A stretch of 64,000 nt of DNA from IMG/VR virus record IMGVR_UViG_3300020391_000005, positions 1 to 64,000 of that record; one strand, written 5' to 3'. Positions 40,371 through 48,594 of this stretch are shown piece by piece (within the stretch, counting starts at the first letter, position 1; every line of letters starts with the position of its first letter). Below the pieces are notes generated by a model. That model did no database searches, was not told the origin of the DNA, and saw only the letters and a program-made list of their open reading frames with translations. Source of the stretch: a virus. The position numbers were made by a program, and so were the translations under genes.

Positions 40371-41262
40371 GAAAGCCTTAGGCCGTTGTTGGTCTAATGA
40401 TGACGAGCATCAGTTTCACTGCCCAAAGTGTAATCACCACAAACTAAAATTATCAGTCAACATAGAAAAGGATGTGTTCAAGTGTTGGATATGTGATTAC
40501 TCTGGCACAAAGATATCTCCGCTTATCCGCAGGTATGCACCAGCTTACTATGCAGACTGGCGTAGTCTTGCAGGTGAAGTGGACCTGTCAAAATATGACA
40601 CTATCTTCGCAGAACATGTACCAGAGCCGCCACAGATCATTGACTTACCAGAAAACTTTCAAACACTAACAGGCAAAAAGACAAGACTTAAGCGCCGCGC
40701 TTTGGAATATCTTTACTTCCGAGGGTTTACAGACAGAGACATACTAACTTGGAAAATCGGCTTTTGTGACTATGGAGAGTATCATGATAGGATTATCATC
40801 CCGAGCTTTGATGATGATGGTAACGTTAACTTCTTTGTGGCCAGATCATATACGGACGACTGGATGAAATACAAGAACCCAAGAGTCAGCAAAGATATTA
40901 TCTTCAATGACCTAAACATCGACTGGGACGATGATGTAATCTTGGCCGAAGGTGTGTTCGATGCAATGAAGTGTAAGAACGCTGTACCCTTACTTGGGTC
41001 GACCTTGCGAGAGAACTCAAGGCTATTCCAAAAGATATGTGAACGCAAACCAGATGTATACTTGGCCCTAGACGAAGATGTCAAAGGAAAAGAGTTCGGG
41101 ATAGCAAAGAAACTAAGAGAATATGGTATAAAGGTTATGTCTATTGATGTCAGCGGCTATTCAGACATCGGAGAGATGCCACAAGAGGTGGTAGAACAGA
41201 GAAAACAAAATGCGGATATTGTATCCGATTTAGACTATTTACATTATAAATTAGATTTTTAG
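40345..41262 (+). CDS. DNA primase, zinc-binding and Toprim domains (T4 gp61-type)
   Basis: The 305-residue protein has a zinc-binding N-terminus with C26-P-K-C29 and C47-W-I-C50, and a Toprim catalytic domain with E202 in ILAEGVFDAMK and D243-E-D245 in LALDEDVKG. Together these define a DnaG/gp61-type primase that makes RNA primers for lagging-strand synthesis. I read the start as TTG at 40345 because AGGAG lies upstream at 40333-40337, and the zinc domain needs most of the N-terminus. Base composition is visibly less AT-rich than the structural genes upstream, with more C-ending codons. No helicase partner lies next to it. Confidence 0.85.
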   Translation: MSEKLKLLKKALGRCWSNDDEHQFHCPKCNHHKLKLSVNIEKDVFKCWICDYSGTKISPLIRRYAPAYYADWRSLAGEVDLSKYDTIFAEHVPEPPQIIDLPENFQTLTGKKTRLKRRALEYLYFRGFTDRDILTWKIGFCDYGEYHDRIIIPSFDDDGNVNFFVARSYTDDWMKYKNPRVSKDIIFNDLNIDWDDDVILAEGVFDAMKCKNAVPLLGSTLRENSRLFQKICERKPDVYLALDEDVKGKEFGIAKKLREYGIKVMSIDVSGYSDIGEMPQEVVEQRKQNADIVSDLDYLHYKLDF

Positions 41263-41272
41263 GAGCACAATA

Positions 41273-41470
41273 ATGAAAAAATCAGAACTTAGAAAAATAA
41301 TCGCAGAAGAAGTAAAGACAGTTATCAACGAAGATATTGGTAAATTATTTGATTTGTCTACCAAAGCAGGAGACAATGCTGCGAAGAACCCACCGCTTGC
41401 CATAGGCCAGTTAGTACAGGTGCTTCAAGGTGTTTTACAAGAACTATCAACACTAAAAGGAGCACAATAA
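41273..41470 (+). CDS. small helical protein, KSEL-type N-terminus
   Basis: The 65-residue protein begins MKKSELRKIIAEEVKTVINE, a short charged helix found in variants at the start of two other small proteins in this window (41470 and 53003). The rest is a second helical part rich in Leu, Gln and Ala. It has an AGGAG ribosome-binding site at 41262-41266. The stop overlaps the next start (TAATG). No function is known. Composition matches the adjacent primase gene. Confidence 0.65.
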   Translation: MKKSELRKIIAEEVKTVINEDIGKLFDLSTKAGDNAAKNPPLAIGQLVQVLQGVLQELSTLKGAQ

Positions 41471-41640
41471 TGGAACTTACTAAAAGAAGACTAAAAGAAA
41501 TCATCGCAGAAGAGATGAACCACTTAGCAGAAACAGGTGACCTCAACATGATCACCGAAGCAGAAAAGAAAGCATTCGCTATCATTCTTGAAAAGCTTAC
41601 GCCAAAACAACTGGAAGATCTCGGCCTTAAGAGGCTGTAA
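41470..41640 (+). CDS. small helical protein, second KSEL-type gene
   Basis: This 56-residue reading frame runs from the ATG at 41470, which overlaps the previous stop, to TAA at 41638-41640, which overlaps the next ATG. The AAAGGAGCAC before it is a fair ribosome-binding site. The start (LTKRRLKEIIAEEMNHLAE) parallels that of the preceding protein, so the two are probably related. The C-terminal half (ILEKLTPKQLEDLGLKRL) is a second helix. Tight coupling on both sides supports that it is a real gene. Confidence 0.7.
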   Translation: MELTKRRLKEIIAEEMNHLAETGDLNMITEAEKKAFAIILEKLTPKQLEDLGLKRL

Positions 41641-41963
41641 TGATATCTTTAACAGAATTAGCAGCACAAAAGATTATAGAGATTTTTGATTCTCTAGATA
41701 ATAAACCTGTTGGAATCCAAGCAGGTGTTAAAGGCGGTGGATGTTCCGGTTTTAGTTATTATCTAGATTATGTACATGAGCATAGGGAAGATTTTAAAAT
41801 GTTTGATTCTAACGGCGTCAAAGTTTATATGGACCATAAAAGTTTTTTATATCTAATGGGCACTGAAATAGATTTTGAAGATGGTCTTTCTGGTGCCGGA
41901 TTTAAATTTGTTAACCCTAACGCAAAAAGAACTTGCGGATGCGGAGAAAGTTTTAGTATTTAG
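41640..41963 (+). CDS. A-type Fe-S cluster carrier, IscA/HesB-like
   Basis: The 107-residue protein has the three conserved cysteines of the family: C35 in GGGCSGFSY and C99/C101 in TCGCGESF, with the usual spacing and length. A-type carriers hold a [2Fe-2S] or [4Fe-4S] cluster and deliver it to client enzymes. As I recall, copies are known in marine T4-like phages, where they may support Fe-S enzymes during infection. No other Isc or Suf gene is nearby, so it would work with host machinery. It starts on the stop of the preceding small gene (TAATG). Confidence 0.9.
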   Translation: MISLTELAAQKIIEIFDSLDNKPVGIQAGVKGGGCSGFSYYLDYVHEHREDFKMFDSNGVKVYMDHKSFLYLMGTEIDFEDGLSGAGFKFVNPNAKRTCGCGESFSI

Positions 41964-41964
41964 C

Positions 41965-41993
41965 TTGACATACCTAAAATATTTTGATAAACT
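41965..41993 (+). promoter_or_regulatory. sigma70-type promoter before the SbcDC fusion gene
   Basis: TTGACA (41965-41970) is a perfect -35 box, followed after 17 bases by TAAACT (41988-41993), which matches four of six positions of the -10 box. It is in the 60-base gap before ATG 42024. It suggests early or middle expression by host polymerase, unlike the structural genes. Confidence 0.6.
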
Positions 41994-42023
41994 TATATTA
42001 CAATAACCATTTACGGAGAATAA

Positions 42024-45000
42024 ATGAAGTTTGCTCATATTGCGGATACCCATATCCGAAATTTAAAATACCATTTTGAATACAGAGAAGTATTTAAACA
42101 ATTATATCAATCATTAAAAAAAGAAAAAGTAGACTACATTATCCACTGCGGTGATATCGCCCACACAAAGACGCAGATATCACCAGAGTTTGTTGATATG
42201 TGTAGAGACTTTTTTGAGAACCTTGCAGATATAGCTCCGACTTACATCATCTTAGGTAATCATGATGGTAATCTACGCAATGGTTCAAGACAAGATGCTT
42301 TGTCCCCCATTGCAAAAGCTATTAATAATCCAAATCTTATATTGTTAAAGAACGCTGGAGAGGTAAAGATTAATGATAAGTTTTGCTTAAATGTTTTATC
42401 AGTATTTGACGAAGATAATTGGGTAGAGCCATCTGATTATAATGTAATTAATATTGCTTTATATCATGGAGCTATTGACAAATCAAAGACAGATAGTAAC
42501 TGGACTCTAGGAGGAGATCACAGTATTGAAATCTTCGAAGAGTTTGACTTTGGTTTTTTAGGAGACATCCATAAAACTCAGCAGTTAGATAAAGAAGCGC
42601 GCATTTGGTATGCAGGGTCAACAGTGCAGCAAAACTTTGGAGAAACTTTAGACAAAGGTTATTTACTTTGGGATATTGAAAGTAAAGACGAGTTTAGTAC
42701 AAAGCTCATCACTTTTGACAATCCAAAGCCCTTTGTGACACTTACTTTGAGTGAGAAGGGTAACCTTCCTAGAGCGAAGCCACCAGAAGGAGCTAGGCTT
42801 CGTATTGTATCTGAAAGTAACGTATCTTTAGATAAGGTGCGCAAAGCTGTGGATGTTGCAAAGTTTAGATATAATCCAGAGTCAGTGACTTATTTAAACA
42901 GAGCAGCCGGTAAACAAATCAAAGTTGCCGCGCCCGAAGGTATAAAAAAGCAAGACTTACGAGACTTAAAGACACAAGAAACTTTGATGGCTGAATATTT
43001 GAAAGAATATGAAGCAACTGAAGAGGTGCTTGAAAGGGTTTATCAATTAAACAAAGACTTTAATAAGCAAATAGAAGAGAACGAAGATGTCATGAGAAAT
43101 GTTAACTGGTCTTTACAAAGTTTAGAGTGGGATAGTTTATTCAACTATGCAGAGGGCAACTTCATAGATTTTACAAAACTAGAAGGGATTGTAGGTATTT
43201 TTGGAAAAAACTACTCAGGTAAGTCTTCTATTGTAGATACTTTATTATATTCTATGTACAATTCTACTTCCAAATCTATTCGCAAAAATTTGAATATTAT
43301 TAATCAAAATAAAGATGAGTGTGTTGCAACAGCAACAATTAAAATTGATGGAACAAATTATATTATTGAGCGTAAATCCAATAAATATACAAAGAGATTG
43401 AAGGGTGTTGAAACTCAAGAAGCAACAACCGATCTAGAATTTTATTCGCAGGATCCTATCGGTAATCATGTAAGTTTAAATGGCACTTCAAGACAAGATA
43501 CGGATAAAAATGTAAGAAAATATTTCGGAACACTTCAGGATTTTTTAGCAACCTCTATGGCATCTCAATTAGATTCTTTATCATTTATCAATGAAGGTTC
43601 TACTAAGAGAAAAGAATTTCTTGCAAAATTTTTAGATTTAGAGATCTTTGATAAAAAATTTAAAATGGCTAAAGAAGCATCTGCGGATATTAAAGCATCT
43701 TTAAAACGCCTGGAGGGTATTGATTTTGATACAAACATTAAATCAATAAAATCAGAAATAACAAGAGGAGAACTTGCTATTGAAAAAAATAAGGCTTTTT
43801 GTGCAATTTTAAAAAAAGAACTGGCTGATCTAATATACCAAATTAAAAATCTACAAGATAAAATAGATTCTGTACCGGCAGAAATTATTGATCCCGTTAT
43901 AACGGCTAAGAATATTGCTAAAAAAGAAAAAGCTATTTTAGAAATAAACTCAAAAAAAATAGAAGCACAAAAAAGTCTTAGTGAAGATAAGGTCAAGTAT
44001 GAAAAAATAGAAATTTTTCTAAAAGATTTTGAAATTGAAAAATATACAGAGAAAAAAGAATCGTTTACTAAAGCTAAAGAGGAACTAGATAATCTAATTT
44101 TACTTTTAAAAAACTTGTCTGAACAAAAAGCTTTACTTGTTACTGAGCAGAATAAAGTATGTGACAGTTGTGTTCCATTAGTTGGTGAAACTGTTGAACA
44201 GAAGTCTCATCAAATATCTTTAGTCTCTAAGCAGATTAATGAGATCGGAAAAGTATTCTCATATGAAGAACAAATTAAAATTAATGATTATATAAAAAAA
44301 TATAAATCGTTAATTGAAAAAAGAGATAATCTTGCAAATTCAATAGCCACTAACAATCTTATTGTTGAGCGCGCCGATAGTCTATTATTTAAGGAGCAAA
44401 TTCATTTAGACGATCTAAGAGGCAAGGCTACAGAATACGAAGACAACAAAGAAGCGATCGAAAATTTAAAGCAACTTATGTCAAATAAAGACAAGTTGAA
44501 CAATCAAGTAAAAGATAAAGAACTTGACCTAAATTCTTGTAATCAAAAGATTATGCATCTTCATAAAAAGCATGGATCTTCAGAGCAGAAGCTTCTTCAT
44601 ATGCAACAACAATATAAAGAATTCCAAGAATTAGAACAAGATTTTGCTGCATACCATCTTTTTATGGTCTGTTGTCATCCCAACGGCGTTTCATATGAAA
44701 TTATTAAGGAAAGATTGCCTTTCATTAATCAGGAAATTTCTAAGATACTGACCAATATTGTAGAGTTTGAAGTGTTTATTTCTAACAACGAAGATAAATT
44801 AGATATCTTTATCAAGCATCCCAGCCATGACCCTAGACCACTGGAGATGGGATCCGGAGCAGAAAAGACTATAGCTAGTATGGCAATTAGGCTGGCGTTT
44901 TTAACAGTGTCCAGTTTACCAAAGTCTGACCTATTTATACTTGACGAGCCAGGAACTGCTCTTGATGAAGAAAATATGGAAGGTTTTGTGCGTATCTTAG

Positions 45001-45122
45001 ACATGGTTAAAGGTTACTTCAAAACTGTTCTCCTTATCTCGCACTTAGATAGTCTAAAAGACTGTGTAGATATGCAAATAAACATCGAGAAAATAAATGG
45101 CTATGCGCATGTAAATATATAG
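42024..45122 (+). CDS. single-chain SbcD-SbcC (Mre11-Rad50, gp47-gp46) fusion nuclease
   Basis: The 1032-residue protein joins both subunits of the recombination nuclease that T4 encodes as separate gp47 and gp46. Residues 1-340 are a metallophosphatase nuclease with D8-x-H10, D44 in CGDIAHT, GNHDG at 78-82, H148 in YHGAID and GDIH at 180-183. The remainder is a Rad50/SMC-type ATPase: Walker A GKNYSGKS at 394-401, long coiled-coil arms, a CDSC zinc hook at 713-716, a signature-like MGSGAEK at 942-948 and Walker B FILDEP at 971-976. The complex resects DNA ends for recombination-dependent replication. No stop or frameshift lies between the halves. ACGGAG precedes ATG 42024. Confidence 0.9.
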   Translation: MKFAHIADTHIRNLKYHFEYREVFKQLYQSLKKEKVDYIIHCGDIAHTKTQISPEFVDMCRDFFENLADIAPTYIILGNHDGNLRNGSRQDALSPIAKAINNPNLILLKNAGEVKINDKFCLNVLSVFDEDNWVEPSDYNVINIALYHGAIDKSKTDSNWTLGGDHSIEIFEEFDFGFLGDIHKTQQLDKEARIWYAGSTVQQNFGETLDKGYLLWDIESKDEFSTKLITFDNPKPFVTLTLSEKGNLPRAKPPEGARLRIVSESNVSLDKVRKAVDVAKFRYNPESVTYLNRAAGKQIKVAAPEGIKKQDLRDLKTQETLMAEYLKEYEATEEVLERVYQLNKDFNKQIEENEDVMRNVNWSLQSLEWDSLFNYAEGNFIDFTKLEGIVGIFGKNYSGKSSIVDTLLYSMYNSTSKSIRKNLNIINQNKDECVATATIKIDGTNYIIERKSNKYTKRLKGVETQEATTDLEFYSQDPIGNHVSLNGTSRQDTDKNVRKYFGTLQDFLATSMASQLDSLSFINEGSTKRKEFLAKFLDLEIFDKKFKMAKEASADIKASLKRLEGIDFDTNIKSIKSEITRGELAIEKNKAFCAILKKELADLIYQIKNLQDKIDSVPAEIIDPVITAKNIAKKEKAILEINSKKIEAQKSLSEDKVKYEKIEIFLKDFEIEKYTEKKESFTKAKEELDNLILLLKNLSEQKALLVTEQNKVCDSCVPLVGETVEQKSHQISLVSKQINEIGKVFSYEEQIKINDYIKKYKSLIEKRDNLANSIATNNLIVERADSLLFKEQIHLDDLRGKATEYEDNKEAIENLKQLMSNKDKLNNQVKDKELDLNSCNQKIMHLHKKHGSSEQKLLHMQQQYKEFQELEQDFAAYHLFMVCCHPNGVSYEIIKERLPFINQEISKILTNIVEFEVFISNNEDKLDIFIKHPSHDPRPLEMGSGAEKTIASMAIRLAFLTVSSLPKSDLFILDEPGTALDEENMEGFVRILDMVKGYFKTVLLISHLDSLKDCVDMQINIEKINGYAHVNI

Positions 45123-45130
45123 GAGGATTT

Positions 45131-45331
45131 ATGGTGGCACGTTTAAAAGCAATTGCAGATAAATATACAGAAAGATTTATATCAAGAAAATTTTTAGCAT
45201 GGATCACAGCTACAACTTTATGCGGAATTGGAATGGTTACAAGCGGTGATTGGGTTGCTGTGACTTTAGCATACATTGGATCTCAAGCTTTGGTAGATCT
45301 TGCTGTACAATGGAAGCATGGTCCAAAATGA
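45131..45331 (+). CDS. small two-helix membrane protein, holin-like
   Basis: The 66-residue protein has a basic N-terminus, hydrophobic segments at about 21-36 (FLAWITATTLCGIGMV) and 41-57, and a charged end (QWKHGPK). Size, two helices and charge pattern resemble class II holins, which open the inner membrane at lysis. The next two genes also encode membrane proteins, which supports a lysis or envelope cassette. No endolysin gene is seen nearby, so the assignment is tentative. AGGAGG (45120-45125) precedes the start, and the stop overlaps the next ATG. Confidence 0.6.
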   Translation: MVARLKAIADKYTERFISRKFLAWITATTLCGIGMVTSGDWVAVTLAYIGSQALVDLAVQWKHGPK

Positions 45332-45717
45332 TTTTTAAAATTAAAATAGCTTGGGAGTGCATTAAGAAAAACTGGAAAATAGCAATTCTCTCCATATGGT
45401 CAGTTTTAGTATGGTTTCTTTCACGAAGGTCGTCGTCAGCTGCTATTGAAGCTATGAAAGCAAATAAAAAATCTTATGAAGATCAAATAAAATCTTTAAA
45501 AGAGCAACATAAAATTGAAGTTAAAAAAAGAGAAGAACTTCGCTTAAAATATGAAGAAACTCTTGTTAAGATAGAAGAGAAGTATAAAAAGAAAAAACAA
45601 GAACTTTCAAGAATTGAAAAAAATAAAGTCAAAGAGATTGTAGAAAAAGCAAAGGATAACCCTGATGAGATTGATAAAAAGATACAAGAGTTGTTTGGTT
45701 TTACTTCTGACGCTTAG
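45328..45717 (+). CDS. membrane-anchored coiled-coil protein, i-spanin-like
   Basis: The ATG at 45328 overlaps the stop of the holin-like gene (ATGA) and gives 129 residues. A membrane segment lies at about residues 15-32 (NWKIAILSIWSVLVWFLS), followed by a long Lys/Glu-rich coiled coil at about 40-115. That is the layout of an inner-membrane spanin (Rz type). An earlier in-frame start at 45250 would overlap more of the upstream gene and has no better ribosome-binding site. The next gene overlaps its end by 53 bases, as outer-spanin genes often do. The function is inferred from architecture. Confidence 0.6.
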   Translation: MIFKIKIAWECIKKNWKIAILSIWSVLVWFLSRRSSSAAIEAMKANKKSYEDQIKSLKEQHKIEVKKREELRLKYEETLVKIEEKYKKKKQELSRIEKNKVKEIVEKAKDNPDEIDKKIQELFGFTSDA

Positions 45718-46099
45718 TCTAGCATCAACAACTTTTGCATCTCCTGGAAAATATGTTCGCCTAAAAGAGGGTGAAAAAATACCATGGCAAGGCTGGTGCT
45801 TTGATGGTCAAGCCGTAGCTGAACTAGTAGCGAGTAAAGAACTTGCAGAACAAAAGTGTGAACTGCACACAATGCAGGAGTTAGACCAACAAAAAGCACG
45901 ATTTGACTTACAGATTGGCGAGCTTCTTGCATCAATGGAATATGAAGTTCAAACAAGAGATGTTACAATTCAAGCTTTACAAGAAGAGAATTTAAAAATT
46001 GAACAAGCTTTAATACACGATACTAAGTATGGATGGATCGCCCCCACCGCGCTTGGATTTATCGCCGGCGCCTTAACTATATTTTTGGTAACATTGTGA
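45665..46099 (+). CDS. exported protein with C-terminal membrane anchor
   Basis: The 144-residue protein begins with a classic signal peptide: basic MRLIKRYK, hydrophobic 11-20, and a likely SPase I site after A25 (TTFA-SP). No lipobox cysteine is present. The mature part has a KIPWQGWCFDGQAVAE segment and a helical, probably coiled-coil region, and ends with a membrane segment at about 123-143 (APTALGFIAGALTIFLVTL). It should face the periplasm while anchored at its C-terminus. It overlaps the spanin-like gene by 53 bases. It could serve in lysis or in envelope modification such as superinfection exclusion; I cannot decide. Confidence 0.65.
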   Translation: MRLIKRYKSCLVLLLTLSLASTTFASPGKYVRLKEGEKIPWQGWCFDGQAVAELVASKELAEQKCELHTMQELDQQKARFDLQIGELLASMEYEVQTRDVTIQALQEENLKIEQALIHDTKYGWIAPTALGFIAGALTIFLVTL

Positions 46100-46467
46100 A
46101 GAAAAAAGATTTAAATGAAATAGCAAAGATTGAAAAGGCAATAAGAGAAAAGTATGGAGAGGAGACGATACAAAATCCAAAAAAAGATTGGGATCCTGAA
46201 AAAGAAAAAAAATACTTAGAAAACCTTAGATCATTTTACTCGGAAACATCTAGAAAAAAAGAAACAACTCAAGTTAACGGATTTTTAGTAAGGAAAAGTA
46301 AAACTAAAACTGATATTAAAAGAACGTGCCCTGTATGCGGAGCTTACTCTTTTTCCTCTCAAGATGATTTATATATGACTAAGTTTAGCTGTTGCTTCAA
46401 ATGTTACATACAGTATGTTGAGGATCGAGAGGATAGATGGAAATCGGGCTGGAGACCAAACAGCTGA
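46096..46467 (+). CDS. zinc-ribbon protein, conserved in marine phages, unknown
   Basis: I take the GTG at 46096, which overlaps the previous stop (GTGA), giving 123 residues; an in-frame start at 46033 lies inside the preceding gene. The N-terminal 70 residues are a charged helical region (KIEKAIREKYGEETIQNP). The C-terminal part is a four-cysteine zinc site: C78-P-V-C81 and C100-F-K-C103, followed by YIQYVEDREDRWKSGWRP. It may bind nucleic acid or be a small structural adaptor. It lies between the membrane cassette and the packaging module. Confidence 0.65.
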   Translation: MKKKDLNEIAKIEKAIREKYGEETIQNPKKDWDPEKEKKYLENLRSFYSETSRKKETTQVNGFLVRKSKTKTDIKRTCPVCGAYSFSSQDDLYMTKFSCCFKCYIQYVEDREDRWKSGWRPNS

Positions 46468-46478
46468 CTATTTATATT
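46468..46478 (+). promoter_or_regulatory. CTATTTATATT, variant of the recurrent motif
   Basis: This differs at two of 11 positions from CTATTTATTAT and lies 30 bases before ATG 46508, the first gene of the packaging and capsid module. The position suits a late promoter element. AAGAGGA at 46491-46497 is the ribosome-binding site. Confidence 0.35.
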
Positions 46479-46507
46479 AGTACACTATTTTAAGAGGAAA
46501 CAAAAAC

Positions 46508-46993
46508 ATGGCAACTACTTTAGAAATTATTAATGGCATATCACAAGTATTGGCAAATAGTTATGACGGCGCTCACGACGAATCAGGAGAGCTTGTGACT
46601 ATAGGTCTCAGAAGAGAAGAGGGAAACCCCTTGGTGGACCATCGTATTATGGATGGTTTTTCAGCTTGTGTTAAAGGCGGCCGCTTACACATCAAATATC
46701 ATGCTGAAATACCACTTAAAGAGACACATACAAATGATTTTGAGGGTGAAATGGAGCAGATGGTAGAAAAAGTAAAATCATTTATTCAAAAAGAATATAA
46801 AAAAGTTACAAAACAAGCGCTTTCACTGTCAGACCCAAGTGAAGTAGATGTGTTGGTAGAGTATCTGTCGCGTGTTAGAACAAGCGTTAAAGTACGCAAG
46901 TGTTACAAAATTGGTTCGATGCCTGTCGAGCCTGAAGTTGAAACAGACCCTCAATACGAAAAATTTGTAACGCTTAGCGGTTTAAAATCTTAA
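46508..46993 (+). CDS. conserved protein before terminase, unknown
   Basis: The 161-residue soluble alpha/beta protein has blocks such as GGRLHIKYHAEIPLKETHT and EVDVLVEYLSRVRTSVKVRK. It ends nine bases before the large terminase gene and has the length of T4 small terminase gp16 (164 residues), which lies at this position in T4. However, I see neither the gp16 coiled-coil centre nor a helix-turn-helix, so that assignment is only a possibility. It has a motif copy and a clear ribosome-binding site upstream and appears to open the morphogenesis transcript. Confidence 0.6.
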   Translation: MATTLEIINGISQVLANSYDGAHDESGELVTIGLRREEGNPLVDHRIMDGFSACVKGGRLHIKYHAEIPLKETHTNDFEGEMEQMVEKVKSFIQKEYKKVTKQALSLSDPSEVDVLVEYLSRVRTSVKVRKCYKIGSMPVEPEVETDPQYEKFVTLSGLKS

Positions 46994-47002
46994 GAGAAGC
47001 CA

Positions 47003-48589
47003 GTGCCAATAAAACTTACAAAGCAAGAAATAATGAGAGAAATAGTTAAGTGTGGCAAGAACCCTGACTATTTTATTTATACGTATGCTAAAATTACACA
47101 CCCCATAAAAGGCTTGATACCTTTTCACCTATATCCATTTCAAAAACAATTGATAGAAGATTTCGAAGACAATCGATTCAATGTAATATTAAAAGCTAGG
47201 CAACTTGGCATATCTACTGTAACAGCTGCATATGTAGCTTGGATGATGTTATTTCGTAGAGAAAAAAATGTGCTAGTTATTGCAACTAAATTTAACACTG
47301 CTGCAAATCTGGTAAAAAAAGTAAAAGCCATTATAAAAAATCTACCAGACTGGTTAAAAATCTCTACAGTTGAGATCGATAATAGAACATCATTCGTTTT
47401 AGACAATGGGTCACAGATAAAGGCATCTTCAACTTCTGGGGATGCAGGACGTTCCGAAGCTCTATCTCTTCTTGTTATTGATGAGGCAGCGCATGTTGAG
47501 GGATTGGAGGACTTATGGATGGGCCTGTATCCTACATTGTCAACTGGTGGTCGCTGTATTGCTTTGTCTACTCCAAACGGTGTTGGAAACTGGTTTCACA
47601 AGACATATTCCGAAGCAGAGAATAAAATAAATGATTTTTTCCCTACAAAATTACCATGGGATGTACACCCTGATAGAAATTACGACTGGTTTGAAAAAGA
47701 AACTAAAAACATGTCCAAGAGAGAGATAGCTCAAGAGCTTAAGTGTAATTTTAATATGTCTGGAGAAACAGTATTTGCTTCGGAAAATATTCAATCATAT
47801 TTAAATATGGTTTGTGAACCAAAACATAGAACAGGCTTTGATAGAAATCTTTGGATCTGGGAGGAACGAAAGCAAGAAAATACGTATTTAGTTTCTGCAG
47901 ATGTCGCACGAGGAGATGGAAAAGATTATTCAGTCTGTCATGTTTTAAAATTAGAAACTATGGAGATAGTTGCAGAATATCAAGGAAAAGTTACACCCGA
48001 TATATTTTCTAGAGTATTAAACGATGTTGGTAGAGAGTATGGAGACGCTCTCTTGGTTGTAGAAAATAATTCTGTTGGGTTTGCGGTTTTAGAAAAATTA
48101 AAAGAATTACAATATCCAAACTTATATCACTCGATAAAGTCAACTCATGAATTTGTAGAGGAATATCAAGCAGATCAAATGTCAAATGCAGTATCTGGGT
48201 TTTCGACAACTTCTAAAACTCGTCCTCTAATCGTAGCGAAGATGGAAGAATTCATTAGAAACAATCTAATTAAAATATATTCTTCAAGGCTTCTTATGGA
48301 GATGGAGACTTTTGTATGGAATAACGGCCGCGCTGAGGCGATGAGATCATACAATGATGATTTAATAATGTCTTGCGCCGTCGCCTGTTGGGTTAGGGAT
48401 ACTGCTTTGTCAAAAAACCATAAAGATCTAGAATACAATAAAGCCTTTATTGGAGCGATAACAATGAGTTCAAACCAACTAGATACTAGAATAAAAGGTA
48501 TGACTGGAACTAGAAAACTAAAAATGTCTGAAGAAATCAATAAACATGCAAAAGCAACAACTGACTTCCCTTGGTTGTTTAAAGGATAA
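47003..48589 (+). CDS. 17: terminase large subunit, T4 gp17-like
   Basis: The packaging motor ATPase and headful nuclease has 528 residues (T4 gp17 has 610). The ATPase has a Walker A-like KARQLGIST at 64-72, Walker B LVIDEA at 157-162 and the coupling motif ALSTPNG after it. The RNase H-fold nuclease has D300 in VSADVARGDG, E354 in VVENNS and D452/D453 in YNDDLIM. In the P-loop the position before Ser/Thr is Ile rather than Lys, a form seen in many phage terminases where an upstream Lys/Arg serves. The start is GTG 47003 with AAGAGAAG upstream. The portal gene follows after five bases. Confidence 0.93.
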   Translation: MPIKLTKQEIMREIVKCGKNPDYFIYTYAKITHPIKGLIPFHLYPFQKQLIEDFEDNRFNVILKARQLGISTVTAAYVAWMMLFRREKNVLVIATKFNTAANLVKKVKAIIKNLPDWLKISTVEIDNRTSFVLDNGSQIKASSTSGDAGRSEALSLLVIDEAAHVEGLEDLWMGLYPTLSTGGRCIALSTPNGVGNWFHKTYSEAENKINDFFPTKLPWDVHPDRNYDWFEKETKNMSKREIAQELKCNFNMSGETVFASENIQSYLNMVCEPKHRTGFDRNLWIWEERKQENTYLVSADVARGDGKDYSVCHVLKLETMEIVAEYQGKVTPDIFSRVLNDVGREYGDALLVVENNSVGFAVLEKLKELQYPNLYHSIKSTHEFVEEYQADQMSNAVSGFSTTSKTRPLIVAKMEEFIRNNLIKIYSSRLLMEMETFVWNNGRAEAMRSYNDDLIMSCAVACWVRDTALSKNHKDLEYNKAFIGAITMSSNQLDTRIKGMTGTRKLKMSEEINKHAKATTDFPWLFKG

Positions 48590-48594
48590 TAAAA

